Shown here piece by piece: positions 56,034 through 64,000 of a DNA stretch of 64,000 nucleotides. The stretch is from positions 310,001-374,000 of the forward strand of contig JAJGRE010000002.1 in NCBI GenBank assembly GCA_021083345.1. The letters run 5' to 3'. Position numbers and translations under genes: made by a program. The notes under the pieces are model-generated. The model made no database searches and had not been told where the DNA came from. It was given only the letters and a program-made list of their open reading frames with translations. Every line of letters starts with the position of its first letter. Within the stretch, counting starts at the first letter, position 1. The DNA comes from Calditrichales bacterium MX18-03. Its GTDB lineage: Bacteria > Bacillota > Clostridia > Lutisporales > Lutisporaceae.

Positions 56034-56799
56034 TGCCGCCCCTCCTTCCATGGTTGTGACGGATAGGGTTGACCGCGTGGCTGCCGTAAGCCTGGCCATA
56101 CAGGTCACAACTAGTATCCAGGCCGCACTGGTGCTCCAGCACCTTGCCGTCAGAAAGGCATAGTATCCTGTTGATCCTTTTATCGATTGCACCGATATCG
56201 TGTGTTACCATAACCAGCGTGATATTCTTCTGCTTATTCAGCTTCAGCATCAGTTCATAGAAGCTCTCCTCAGCCTTGCTGTCGATGCCTACAGTGGGCT
56301 CATCCATGAAAATGATCCGCGGCGCACTGACCAATGCCTTGGCGATGAACACCCTTTGCTGCTGACCGCCGGAAAGCCTGCCTACCAGCCTTTGCTTGAA
56401 GTCTTTCATCCCTACCGTATCCAAAGCCTCGTCCACTTGCGCCTTGTGGCACTTGCGTACCCTTCCTGCCAAGCCGATGACGGGGTACAGATTGGCGGTC
56501 ACCACCTCTTCCACAGTGGCCGGAAAGCCCTGGTTGAAAGCCGTTGCCTTCTGAGGGATATAACCGATTTTACCCCAATCCTTGAAACGGCTGATGGGCG
56601 TATCAAAGATTTCAATACTCCCCTTCTGGGGTTTTATGATACCCAGGCATATTTTCAGCAAGGTACTTTTCCCTGAGCCATTAGGGCCTACAATGCCCAT
56701 AAAATCCCCCTCCTGGATGGAAGCATCTACGTCCTCCAGGATGATACTGTTCCCATATGAAAATGTGATGTTTTTCAGCTTTAGCATGGTCTTGTTCAT
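56017..56799 (-). CDS. znuC: Zinc ABC-transporter ATP-binding protein
   Basis: A 260-residue ATPase: Walker A GIVGPNGSGKSTLLKICLGI, signature GRLSGGQQQRVFIAKALVSA, Walker B RIIFMDEPTVGIDSKAEESF, H-loop VMVTHDIGAIDKR. The C-terminal tail carries Cys and His residues (HQCGLDTSCD, HAVNPIRHNHG), perhaps metal-contacting. Its ATG overlaps the znuA stop by one base (TAATG), so it is translationally coupled. Confidence 0.93.
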   Translation of the reverse strand: MNKTMLKLKNITFSYGNSIILEDVDASIQEGDFMGIVGPNGSGKSTLLKICLGIIKPQKGSIEIFDTPISRFKDWGKIGYIPQKATAFNQGFPATVEEVVTANLYPVIGLAGRVRKCHKAQVDEALDTVGMKDFKQRLVGRLSGGQQQRVFIAKALVSAPRIIFMDEPTVGIDSKAEESFYELMLKLNKQKNITLVMVTHDIGAIDKRINRILCLSDGKVLEHQCGLDTSCDLYGQAYGSHAVNPIRHNHGRRGGNVGAS

Positions 56800-57791
56800 T
56801 ATTCACCCAGCGCCTTTTTCAGATTTTCCAGATTGTCGTACATGACAGTGATATAGCTTTTCCCCGATTTTATATCCTCTTCACTCAAGCCTGCAGCATC
56901 ATGAAGCACAAGTGTCTGTGCGCCCACTTCCCGTGCCAGGGCCTCCGAAAGCTTGGGACTCACAAGCTTCTCAAAGAATATGTATTTCACTCCATGCTCC
57001 CTGCATTCCTCTACAAGCTCCGCCATTTTTGCCGGACTAGGCTCCGCTTCAGGGTTGACACCCCGGATGGCGATCTGCTCAAGGTTGTAATCATGCGTCA
57101 GATAGCCGAAAGCTTCATGGGATACCACTAACACATTGCTTTTAAACGACTTGGAGGCTTCCCGTATATCCATATCCAGCTTCTCCAGCTTCGCAGTCAA
57201 AACTTGATAGTTCTCCTGATAGTGGGACTTATTTGAGGGGTCTGCTTCTACCAATGCCCTGAAGATATTCTCCGCTTGTGCCTTGGCTCTCAAGGGGCTC
57301 ACCCATACATGGGGATCGAACTCACCATGCTCATGCTCTTCTTCCTCCCCCTCGTCGTGAGTCTCCTTTTCATCCTCATGGCGGTGCTCATGTTCTTCGG
57401 GCTTGATCAACTCTATCCCTTCACTGGCCATGACTACTTTCGTTTTATTCTTTTGCAGCGTACCGATGATCGTATCGGTCCATGTTTCCATTCCAGCACC
57501 GTTATATATGAAAAGATCAGCATTCTGGAGCTGTACAATGGTCTTTGGCGAGGGTTCCCAGTCATGGGGCTCCGCTCCCGCCGGGACCATGCATACCACT
57601 TCCGCCTGCTCTCCCGCTATCTCCTTCGTCAGGAAATATATCGGATAAAAGCTTGTATAAGCCTTGAGTATTTTGCTGCCTTCCAGTGCCTTCATTTCCT
57701 CCGGTTCCAGAGAGGCTTGTTTCGCAGCGCAGCCTCCCAGCAGCACACTCAGCAGCATAATCATTGTTATCGCTATTGCAGTTTTTTTCAT
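56799..57791 (-). CDS. znuA: Zinc-binding lipoprotein of the ABC importer
   Basis: The extracellular receptor, about 330 residues. The signal peptide MKKTAIAITMIMLLSVLLGG ends at the lipobox cysteine (LLGGC). The metal site includes PAGAEPHDWEPSP, a His/Glu-rich loop at about 130-165 (HEHRHEDEKETHDEG, EHEHGEFDPHVW), VVSHEAFGYLTHDY and a C-terminal Asp. The His-rich loop is characteristic of zinc rather than manganese receptors. ATG 57791 or TTG 57794 both fit GGAGG upstream. A consensus promoter precedes it. Confidence 0.92.
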   Translation of the reverse strand: MKKTAIAITMIMLLSVLLGGCAAKQASLEPEEMKALEGSKILKAYTSFYPIYFLTKEIAGEQAEVVCMVPAGAEPHDWEPSPKTIVQLQNADLFIYNGAGMETWTDTIIGTLQKNKTKVVMASEGIELIKPEEHEHRHEDEKETHDEGEEEEHEHGEFDPHVWVSPLRAKAQAENIFRALVEADPSNKSHYQENYQVLTAKLEKLDMDIREASKSFKSNVLVVSHEAFGYLTHDYNLEQIAIRGVNPEAEPSPAKMAELVEECREHGVKYIFFEKLVSPKLSEALAREVGAQTLVLHDAAGLSEEDIKSGKSYITVMYDNLENLKKALGE

Positions 57792-57823
57792 CAAGTTCGT
57801 ACCTCCGGCAATCCTATTCATTT

Positions 57824-57838
57824 TGCAAGTCATTTGCA
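57824..57838. promoter_or_regulatory. Palindrome downstream of the znu promoter, candidate Zur operator
   Basis: TGCAAGTCATTTGCA has 5-bp inverted arms (TGCAA/TTGCA) and lies between the -10 box and the znuA ribosome site. Position fits a repressor site; the sequence does not match the Bacillus Zur box closely. Confidence 0.4.
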
Positions 57839-57843
57839 TTTAC

Positions 57844-57872
57844 ATTATACAGTATTGCCATTTAGCTGTCAA
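57844..57872 (-). promoter_or_regulatory. Sigma-A-type promoter of the znuACB-zur operon
   Basis: Perfect hexamers on the minus strand: TTGACA (57867-57872), 17-base spacer, TATAAT (57844-57849). Confidence 0.85.
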
Positions 57873-57914
57873 ATATACAAAAAAATACACCCTTAGGTGT
57901 ATTTTTTTGTATAT
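57873..57914. terminator. Terminator between the M23 peptidase and znuA
   Basis: ATATACAAAAAAATACAC (57873-57890) and GTGTATTTTTTTGTATAT (57897-57914) form a perfect 18-bp stem with a T-rich 3' arm on both strands. It abuts the -35 box of the znu promoter. Confidence 0.85.
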
Positions 57915-57926
57915 ATATCCACTGTT

Positions 57927-59060
57927 CTATTTTGCCGTCAGGTATTTCATAGGATCGACGTGCTGGCCGTTTTCTCTGACTTCAAAATGCAGATGGGGTC
58001 CCGTCGACAGGCCGGTGCTGCCGGACTTGGCGATGACCTGCCCTTTTTCCACCTGCGCGCCCTCTTTGACCAACAGCTTATCGTTATGAGCATATAAGGT
58101 AGAAATCTTTCCCCCGTGATCGATGATGACCGCATAACCGTAACCGCCGTAATAACCGGAGTAAATCACCTTTCCTGAATTGCCGGCCACAATATCCTTG
58201 CCTCTGGGGATTGAAATATCGATGCCGGTATGAAGCTTTTTCTTCTTTAATATGGGATGGATCCGATATCCGTATGGTGAGGTTATCTTATAATAGCCGG
58301 GAGCGGGCCAGCCGATCTTGCCGCCGACGTATTTTTCCTTGGATTGCAGCGAAACGATTTTCTTCCCAATCTCATTGGCTTGCTCCAACAGTTTGTCCTC
58401 TTGCTTTTCTAGCTCTTTCAGATCTTTGATCAGTTCTTTCAGGTTTTCCTGCTTGTCGGACTTTGCCGTCTCAACCTTTTCCTTTTTCTCGCTGAGGTTT
58501 TGCTTCAGCTTTTCCTTTTGATCCTGCTCCGACTGCAGCTGCTGCTTTTTCTCATCGACGGCATTCCGGTAGCTTTTCATCTTTGTCAACAGTTCCGAGT
58601 CAAACTTGACGATCTTCCTTAGAAAATCCAGCCGGGTGACAAAATCAGCAAAGCTGCTGGCATCCAGTATAACAGAAAGATAGCCGATGTTTCCGTTCTC
58701 ATGCATGACCCTGACACGCTTTTTCAGAAGCTCTTTCTGGCTATCTGCATCACCGGCTGCCCTTTCAAGCTCTCTTTCGGTGATAATGATCTGATTTTCC
58801 AAAACCGACAACTGTCCTTCCACCTGTTCCAGCTCATCCTCAGCCGCATGAAGCTTCTTGTCCAGATCTTCAATCTGCCTGGACACGCTTTTCTTCTCTT
58901 TGCTGATCTGTGTGATGCTCTGCTGTGTGGCTTTCAATTGCTGGTTGATTTTTTTCTGCTCTTCCAGAAGTTTATTGTAATCATCGGGCGCTTTTGCCTG
59001 TACCGGAATTGCAGACAACAAAAATGCCAGAGCCAGCAAAACACAAAGTATTCTCTTCAT
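57927..59060 (-). CDS. Coiled-coil M23 (LytM) peptidase, EnvC/PcsB-like cell-wall hydrolase or activator
   Basis: A secreted protein of 377 residues. Signal peptide MKRILCVLLALAFLLSAIPV with cleavage after VQA. Residues about 30-240 are a long heptad coiled coil, such as LEEQKKINQQLKATQQSITQ. The LytM domain follows with the zinc ligands HTGIDIS and HLHFEV and the segment TSPYGYRIHPILKKK. It lies 13 bases downstream of ftsX. FtsEX controls EnvC-type proteins in many bacteria through their coiled coils, so a functional FtsEX-hydrolase unit is likely here. Zinc ligands look intact, so direct hydrolase activity is possible. Confidence 0.9.
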   Translation of the reverse strand: MKRILCVLLALAFLLSAIPVQAKAPDDYNKLLEEQKKINQQLKATQQSITQISKEKKSVSRQIEDLDKKLHAAEDELEQVEGQLSVLENQIIITERELERAAGDADSQKELLKKRVRVMHENGNIGYLSVILDASSFADFVTRLDFLRKIVKFDSELLTKMKSYRNAVDEKKQQLQSEQDQKEKLKQNLSEKKEKVETAKSDKQENLKELIKDLKELEKQEDKLLEQANEIGKKIVSLQSKEKYVGGKIGWPAPGYYKITSPYGYRIHPILKKKKLHTGIDISIPRGKDIVAGNSGKVIYSGYYGGYGYAVIIDHGGKISTLYAHNDKLLVKEGAQVEKGQVIAKSGSTGLSTGPHLHFEVRENGQHVDPMKYLTAK

Positions 59061-59073
59061 TCTGCAATCCCTC

Positions 59074-59970
59074 CTATACCTTAATAAACCGCCTGACGGA
59101 TATCAGGCTTCCCACCGCGCCTATGACGATGCCTACCAAAGTAAGCAGTCCCAACAGGCTGACAATGATCTCCCCAAAAGGCATCAGCGCTATTGACATG
59201 AAACCCACCATCTGCTGCCTGATCAAACCGGCGCAATAATGATAACCAAAGCCCAGAATCGTTGTGGCTATCAGCCCGCCCAGAAGCCCAAGCAGTATGC
59301 CTTCGATGACGAAGGGTCCCCTTACAAACCAGTCGGTTGCACCCACAAACTTCATAATGCCGATTTCCCGCCTCCTGGCATAAACAGTCAGCTTTATGGT
59401 ATTGGCTATGATAAAAACCGAAATGAACAAGAGGATCAAAATGATCACCAGGCTGCTCATCCGGATGATGTAGGTAGCCTTCAAGAGCTTTGCCAGTTCA
59501 TCCTTGCCATACAGTACCTTGTCAATATTGGAAATGGAGGATACAGCCAATGCCACACCGGATGCCTTGTTGGGATCCTCCAGCGTGATCACCAGCGTAT
59601 CCGGCAGCGGATTTTCACCATCCAGCCCCTCAAGCAGGTACGCATTGTCGCCCCAATCCTTTTCAAGCTGTTTCAGTGCTTCCGCCTTTGAAACAAATAA
59701 CACATCCTTGACACCGGATATTGCGTCAACTTCCTGGGATATCGACTTAATGATATTATCACTGAGTCCCTCCGTCAGGTAAGCACGCATCTCTATCTGC
59801 GATTCCAGTACAGTAGCTGCATAATCAATATTCAGCATAATCAGGTAGAAAATTCCTATGACCAGCAGTGAGGCAATAACAGATGTAATGGAGGCTGCGC
59901 TCATGGTCTTATTCCGCCTAAGGCTGCGAAAGCCTTCCCTGAAAAAAAACTTGCTCGTTCTAAGTTTCAC
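59074..59970 (-). CDS. ftsX: Cell division ABC-transporter-like permease FtsX
   Basis: About 298 residues with four membrane helices and a large extracellular loop between the first two. Typical segments are KFFFREGFRSLRRNKTMSAA, VDAISGVKDVLFVSKAEALK, VYARRREIGIMKFVGATDWF and VRGPFVIEGILLGLLGGLIA. GTG at 59970 lies seven bases after GAGGTGGG and is preferred over the ATG at 59994 upstream of that site. It overlaps the ftsE stop by 11 bases. Confidence 0.94.
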   Translation of the reverse strand: MKLRTSKFFFREGFRSLRRNKTMSAASITSVIASLLVIGIFYLIMLNIDYAATVLESQIEMRAYLTEGLSDNIIKSISQEVDAISGVKDVLFVSKAEALKQLEKDWGDNAYLLEGLDGENPLPDTLVITLEDPNKASGVALAVSSISNIDKVLYGKDELAKLLKATYIIRMSSLVIILILLFISVFIIANTIKLTVYARRREIGIMKFVGATDWFVRGPFVIEGILLGLLGGLIATTILGFGYHYCAGLIRQQMVGFMSIALMPFGEIIVSLLGLLTLVGIVIGAVGSLISVRRFIKV

Positions 59971-60646
59971 AGCAATACCCACCTCGCTTTTCATCTCGGC
60001 TGATAGTGCCGTTCTCTATAGCTACAACGCGCTTTTTCATCTTATTGACAATCTCGCTGTCATGAGTCGCCATCAGGATGGTTGTCCCCCGCTGATTGAT
60101 TTCAGTCAATATTTTCATAATATCCCAGGACATGTCGGGGTCCAGGTTCCCTGTGGGCTCGTCGGCAATCAGAATCGAGGGTCCGTTTACCATTGCTCTT
60201 GCCAGTGATACGCGCTGCTGTTCACCACCCGAAAGCTGCTGGGGATATAAGCTGGCTTTTTTGCTCAGCCCCACCATGCTCAGCACCATCGGCACCTGCC
60301 TCCGGATTTCTTTGGGTGGTGCCTCAATAACTTCCATTGCGAAAGCGATGTTTTCATACACTGTTTTTTCATGCAGCAGCCTGAAGTCCTGGAACACGAC
60401 ACCTATGCTTCTCCTTAAATAAGGAATGTCTCTCCTTCTGTACTTCGTTATATCTTTATTGTCTATGATGATTTTGCCTGCGGAAGGCTCCGTTTCTTTC
60501 AGGATCAGCTTGATCATCGTGGACTTGCCGGCGCCGCTGGAACCCACCAGAAAAACGAACTCGCCTCTTTCTATATATAAGTTGATATTATTCAACACCT
60601 GCTGTCCATCGGGAAACGTCTTGCCTACATTTACAAACTCTATCAA
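59960..60646 (-). CDS. ftsE: Cell division ATP-binding protein FtsE
   Basis: A 228-residue ATPase that drives FtsX. Walker A is LVGSSGAGKSTMIKLILKE, signature QLSGGEQQRVSLARAMVNG, Walker B ILIADEPTGNLDPDMS. TTG at 60646 starts the protein as (M)IEFVNVGKTFPDGQQVL, with AAGGAAGTGAG upstream; no ATG is available near the conserved N-terminus. It is first in the ftsE-ftsX-M23 operon. Confidence 0.94.
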   Translation of the reverse strand: MIEFVNVGKTFPDGQQVLNNINLYIERGEFVFLVGSSGAGKSTMIKLILKETEPSAGKIIIDNKDITKYRRRDIPYLRRSIGVVFQDFRLLHEKTVYENIAFAMEVIEAPPKEIRRQVPMVLSMVGLSKKASLYPQQLSGGEQQRVSLARAMVNGPSILIADEPTGNLDPDMSWDIMKILTEINQRGTTILMATHDSEIVNKMKKRVVAIENGTISRDEKRGGYCCET

Positions 60647-60771
60647 CCGCTCACTTCCTTTCCATGTGATAGACCTGTGGTATGTGGATCAAGAATCAAC
60701 TTTACCTTTTCTACAAAAACACACAAAAACCCTTCTATTTATACGATTTTTGCAAAAAAATAGCGCGGCAT

Positions 60772-61815
60772 TTATTGGAAAAGCATGTCGCGCTTCATTT
60801 TCTCAAAAATCCATGTTACTTTGATCCACCATTCAGGGTCTTCAGCATATTTTTTATTGATCCAGCGTATGGCATCTTCTCCGGCAGGCATGTCCTCAAT
60901 GGACCTGACAATCAGTCCAGCGGCCAATTCTGCTGAATCCTGAATATCGGTATTGTATTTCTGCCAGCTTCCGTATACATTGAATGGATTATTCGCCATT
61001 TTCCTGGCATTTTTGTCGTTTTTAGGAACAAAGGCTTGCTCCTGCCCAGCAATGGCAAACATCAGCAGCGGATGGACATCATACTGCCTGCAGACTTTCA
61101 AGATGGACGAAAAATACGGCTCTTCTGCCAGAAGAGAATTCTTTGTACTCAACCACGACCTCAACGATGTCGCTTCAACCTCTACATAACCCAACCCGTG
61201 GCCTGTGCTCTCCTGCTGCTCCAGCACTGCGTCAACCGTCTGCACGCCTGCTGATGGCTGGGGCGGCAAAAACTTGACGGCTGTAAAAATGATACAAGCG
61301 GCCGCCGCCGTTAAAAGACTGAAGAGCAAGGCATTCGGGAATCCCTTTCTCCTTTTCCAGAAAAGTCTCTTGATATCTTCGCTTGGAACCGGAACGATTG
61401 TCGACTGCGGCCGCGGATCTCCATCCGGTTTTCCCGGGAAATATGTCGAAATGAAATCCCTGTCCACTTCAAGAGCCTGATTGCTGCTTATCCATTTGAC
61501 CAGGCTCTCTCGAAACGCTTCCCCGGTATGCTTCATTGAAATGCAGACATGGAAGACCTCGGCCGCGTTGACTGAAAAGCAGTTCTTTTCCGCCGCCCCC
61601 TCGAAGACCTTTTTCCTGATCCTGCTCCGGTCTTCCTGGCCGAAATAACTCAGATTGGCATCCATCACTTTATGCAAAGCGTCTGCAAGGATGGATGCCA
61701 ACATGGATCCGGGGGTATCGGGGTTTTTCTCCCGGATATACCACCTCAGATCCGCCACGTTCCGCTGGCTGATGATTTCTTTTGCCTCCAAGTTTTGCAG
61801 TACCTGTTTCTGCAT
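60772..61815 (-). CDS. Membrane-anchored protein with lysozyme/glucosaminidase-like C-terminal domain
   Basis: A 347-residue protein I do not recognise as a named family. Residues 1-165 are cytoplasmic and helical. One membrane helix (ALLFSLLTAAAACIIFTAV) lies near residues 165-185. The extracellular 160 residues include LLMFAIAGQEQAFVP, NNPFNVYGSWQKY, SAELAAGLIVRSI and AIRWINKKYAEDPEWW, a pattern like glucosaminidase or transglycosylase domains with a possible catalytic Glu in GQEQAF. ATG 61815 follows GAGG by eight bases; GTG 61824 overlaps it. Position just upstream of ftsEX and the M23 protein suggests a cell-wall role. Confidence 0.7.
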   Translation of the reverse strand: MQKQVLQNLEAKEIISQRNVADLRWYIREKNPDTPGSMLASILADALHKVMDANLSYFGQEDRSRIRKKVFEGAAEKNCFSVNAAEVFHVCISMKHTGEAFRESLVKWISSNQALEVDRDFISTYFPGKPDGDPRPQSTIVPVPSEDIKRLFWKRRKGFPNALLFSLLTAAAACIIFTAVKFLPPQPSAGVQTVDAVLEQQESTGHGLGYVEVEATSLRSWLSTKNSLLAEEPYFSSILKVCRQYDVHPLLMFAIAGQEQAFVPKNDKNARKMANNPFNVYGSWQKYNTDIQDSAELAAGLIVRSIEDMPAGEDAIRWINKKYAEDPEWWIKVTWIFEKMKRDMLFQ

Positions 61816-61835
61816 CCATTTCACCTCAGCAAGAG

Positions 61836-61867
61836 AAAAGGATAGGGCTTCACCGCTCTATCCTTTT
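61836..61867 (-). terminator. Terminator after pepP
   Basis: AAAAGGATAG and CTATCCTTTT arms with a short inner GC pair; the 3' arm supplies TTTTC on the minus strand. It begins eight bases past the pepP stop. Confidence 0.7.
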
Positions 61868-61874
61868 GATAGCT

Positions 61875-63116
61875 CTATTTTAACATAAGCGCTTCTATTT
61901 CCTCAACTGTTTTTGGTATGCCGCAGGACAACACTTCACAGCCTTCCTCCGTTACCAATACGTCGTCTTCTATCCTGATCCCTATCGCTTCCTCTTCAAC
62001 ATAAATGCCGGGCTCCACTGTCAGCACCATTCCCGGCTTCAGAACCGTTTCGCGGCCTCCGACGTCATGGGTGTCCAAGCCAAGGAAATGACTGACGCCG
62101 TGCATATAGTACTTGGAAATATCGGCTTCATCCTGAATCAGGCCGATTTTTTTGCATGCTTCGCAGTAGATCTGCTTCACGATTCCATTCAGGTCCATCA
62201 ACGGCACACCGGGCTTGACAGCACGAATGACCGCTTCCTGGGCTTCCAGGACGATATTGTATAGCTGCTTCTGCCTGTCGGTAAATCTGCCTGAAGCAGG
62301 AAAGGTTCTGGTAATATCAGCACTGTAATGATTATATTTTGCTCCCACATCCACAAGCACCAGCGCATCCTCTTCCACTTTGCAGTTGTTGGCTTCATAA
62401 TGCAAGATGGTGCCATTTTGCCCCGAAGCGACGATGGAGAAAAAACCGAGATCCCTGACGCCTGCCGTTTTTAAAGCAAAATCGAAATGAGCTTCAAGGA
62501 CATACTCCATCATCCCCGGACGGCAGTTTATCATCATGCTTCTGATTCCTTCTCCGGTAATACCGATTGCTCTGCATAGCGCCTCCACTTCTTCCTCACA
62601 CTTGATCAGTCTGAGCTGGGCAATGGGATATCGCGCATTTTTAATGCGGAGGAAAGGATATTTTCGAGATGTCTCTCCAGCAAAAGCCTGGGCAGGTGTA
62701 TGCGGCATTTCCCAGTCCAGACGCTCCAGATCAAGGTAAAGCATATCGAATTCATCATCCTCAAACAACCGGTTGAACTTCCTTGTGAAATCGCAAAGGT
62801 ATTCAATCTTTTCAATTCCCGAAGCGTTTGCTGCCTCATCCTTCCTGAGCCTTTTGCCATTCCATTTTTCATAATCAGGATCCGGCGTTTCTATGTACAG
62901 TGTTTCCTTTAAACGTTCACCCAGCTTTTCCATCACCAGCACCGCAGACTGGCTTTCAATCCCTGTCATGTAGTAGAAGTTGGTGTTGGGTGTGAACCGG
63001 TACCGCTCATCTGCGGATTTCTGCGGCGGCTCACCGGCGAATAAAACCACCAGTGCCTTGTCCTCAATGGCTTCAAACAGCTTCGTTCTGTTCCTTTTAA
63101 AAAAATGTTGATCCAT
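61875..63116 (-). CDS. pepP: Xaa-Pro aminopeptidase (M24B)
   Basis: A cytoplasmic metallopeptidase that removes residues before proline, 413 residues. The N-terminal AMP_N domain contains VVLFAGEPPQKSADERYRFT and NFYYMTGIES. The pita-bread catalytic domain supplies metal ligands in LVDVGAKYNHYSADITRTFP, HGVSHFLGLDTHDVG, MVLTVEPGIYVE and GIRIEDDVLV. ATG at 63116 follows GGAGAGTGGGG; the frame continues to 63209 in A+T-rich sequence without a site. Confidence 0.94.
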   Translation of the reverse strand: MDQHFFKRNRTKLFEAIEDKALVVLFAGEPPQKSADERYRFTPNTNFYYMTGIESQSAVLVMEKLGERLKETLYIETPDPDYEKWNGKRLRKDEAANASGIEKIEYLCDFTRKFNRLFEDDEFDMLYLDLERLDWEMPHTPAQAFAGETSRKYPFLRIKNARYPIAQLRLIKCEEEVEALCRAIGITGEGIRSMMINCRPGMMEYVLEAHFDFALKTAGVRDLGFFSIVASGQNGTILHYEANNCKVEEDALVLVDVGAKYNHYSADITRTFPASGRFTDRQKQLYNIVLEAQEAVIRAVKPGVPLMDLNGIVKQIYCEACKKIGLIQDEADISKYYMHGVSHFLGLDTHDVGGRETVLKPGMVLTVEPGIYVEEEAIGIRIEDDVLVTEEGCEVLSCGIPKTVEEIEALMLK

Positions 63117-63215
63117 GCAACCCCACTCTCCATTCAATGTTTTATATTTATATAATTTCATAATAATATTATATACCTGGAATTCAAGTCTGACAACGCA
63201 AACAAGCAATATATA

Positions 63216-63249
63216 AGAATGGCACTATCATGAAAGATAGTGCCATTCT
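63216..63249 (-). terminator. Terminator after the chemoreceptor gene
   Basis: AGAATGGCACTATC (63216-63229) and GATAGTGCCATTCT (63236-63249) are perfect 14-bp arms with a six-base loop; TTATATATTG follows on the minus strand. Confidence 0.75.
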
Positions 63250-63272
63250 CCTGTGTAATCTTCAGCCAAACC

Positions 63273-64000
63273 CTAGACCTTGAACTCTTTTACAATATTC
63301 TCCAGCTTGCTGGCCTCTTTGTTCAGATTGTCTGCAGAGCTTACGATCTCCTGCAGCGATGCTGCCTGTTCCTCCGAGGAGGCACTGACAGCCTGGGATA
63401 ATGCTGCAGTTTGCTCGGACACTGCCGCGACATCATTGATGGTCCCTACCACTCTTTCTTTGTTTCGGTTGATGTCATCCAATGAGGTATTGAAGCTGCT
63501 GATGCTGTTCTGCAGCTCATCCAGCGCAGTTACGATCTTGATAAAGCTGGTCTTGGTGAATTCCACATTATCTTCTGTCTTTTCATTGATTTCTATTGAG
63601 TATTTTATCTTTTTCTGAACGGAATCAATGCTGCTTTTGATTTCATTGATAACATTGTAGATTTCGGAAGCGGAACCCGTGGACTGCTCGGCCAGCTTTC
63701 TGACCTCTTCAGCAACCACTGCAAAGCCTCTTCCGGCCTCACCTGCCCTGGCAGCTTCGATGCTGGCATTCAACGCAAGGAGGTTGGTCTGCTCGGTTAT
63801 GGTCTTAATGGTGTCTGTTATAGCGGATATCCTATTGGAGCTGAGGGCGAGCCTTTCAATGTCTGCCGCCACCTGCTCGTTGGCTACGAAGGTTTCCTTG
63901 AAGCTGCTGCTCAGGTTGTCTATGACCACGGTTCCTTGCTCGGCTGCTTTCTTGACCTCATTTGAGGTACCCAGCATTTTACCTGCATCCTTTATGGAAC
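63273..64000 (-). CDS. Methyl-accepting chemotaxis protein, signalling domain (5' end outside window)
   Basis: The last 242 codons are visible; the frame is open to the right edge. The kinase-control hairpin tip is clear: [20 protein letters not shown] followed by [20 protein letters not shown]. Flanking helices contain the heptads of the methylation region and end [12 protein letters not shown]. It would signal through CheA/CheW to the flagellar motor. No sensor or membrane domain is within the window, so the ligand type is unknown. Confidence 0.95.
   Translation of the reverse strand, partial: SIKDAGKMLGTSNEVKKAAEQGTVVIDNLSSSFKETFVANEQVAADIERLALSSNRISAITDTIKTITEQTNLLALNASIEAARAGEAGRGFAVVAEEVRKLAEQSTGSASEIYNVINEIKSSIDSVQKKIKYSIEINEKTEDNVEFTKTSFIKIVTALDELQNSISSFNTSLDDINRNKERVVGTINDVAAVSEQTAALSQAVSASSEEQAASLQEIVSSADNLNKEASKLENIVKEFKV

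Noticed and set aside
56034-56192. N-terminal extension of znuB
   Set aside because: It lies wholly within znuC in another frame; the internal ATG at 56033 has an excellent ribosome site.
1-64000. CRISPR arrays, tRNA or rRNA genes, insertion sequences, prophage genes
   Set aside because: No regularly spaced repeats, cloverleaf sequences, transposase or phage motifs were seen on either strand. A dedicated search could still find a divergent tRNA or a degraded element.

Overview
This window looks like a chromosomal segment of a low- to mid-GC Gram-positive anaerobe of the class Clostridia, most like the cellulolytic Ruminiclostridium/Acetivibrio group. The evidence is gene content: a cellobiose phosphorylase with cellodextrin-type ABC permeases, a YesM/YesN-type regulatory pair, WhiA/YvcK/RapZ, MsmX, and a PPi-type phosphofructokinase next to an ATP-type one. 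Strong AGGAGG-type ribosome sites and frequent TTG/GTG starts fit this too. Almost every gene is on the minus strand. The only plus-strand genes I support are a membrane protein at 29075-29749 and a 56-codon ORF at 51796-51966. I see no rRNA, tRNA, CRISPR array, insertion sequence or prophage.

Layout in window coordinates. 1-671: an edge-truncated AraC/GyrI-like regulator, visibly more A+T-rich than the rest. 902-4321: RlmD methyltransferase, a DUF1003 membrane protein, and an HTH-TPR regulator followed at once by an unannotated 39-codon ORF (2877-2996). This receptor/short-peptide pair has the architecture of an RRNPP peptide quorum-sensing system and is the best candidate here for something undescribed. 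4513-18017: central carbon metabolism (thioesterase, pyruvate kinase, two phosphofructokinases, glucose-6-phosphate isomerase, ROK glucokinase) around DnaE, ending with an HD-GYP protein. 18094-24155: the WhiA / signal peptidase / YvcK / RapZ / PHP / MurB / CofE-like cell-envelope cluster. 24243-28915: an anchored solute-binding protein, a second PHP protein, PspC, a structured non-coding stretch, and UvrC.

29828-44095 is a cellodextrin sensing, uptake and phosphorolysis locus. In transcription order it holds an anchored solute-binding protein, a histidine kinase and an AraC-type response regulator; then two permeases, a lipoprotein binding protein and a DUF624 protein; then two tandem GH94 phosphorylases, the second being cellobiose phosphorylase. 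It resembles the cua/cbpA cluster of Ruminiclostridium cellulolyticum as I recall it, with an additional GH94 enzyme. No ATPase is present; a MsmX-type ATPase with a PucR/CdaR-type regulator lies 6-7 kb away (49273-51475). Phosphorolysis yields glucose 1-phosphate and glucose, which feed the glucokinase, isomerase and phosphofructokinases encoded elsewhere in the window.

44233-49080 is uvrBA behind a sigma-A-type promoter whose start region is covered by a LexA box. 52022-60646 holds a MinJ-like PDZ membrane protein, a CtpA/B protease, a Zn uptake operon with its Fur-family regulator, an EnvC-like M23 protein and FtsX/FtsE. The order resembles the Bacillus ftsEX-ctpB-minJ-uvrBA neighbourhood with the zinc genes inserted. 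The right end holds a membrane-anchored lysozyme-like protein, PepP, and the edge-truncated signalling domain of a chemoreceptor.

Many starts given here are shorter than the longest open frame because a ribosome-binding site decides the start; reasons are given per gene. All family calls rest on motif recognition by eye, without database searches.
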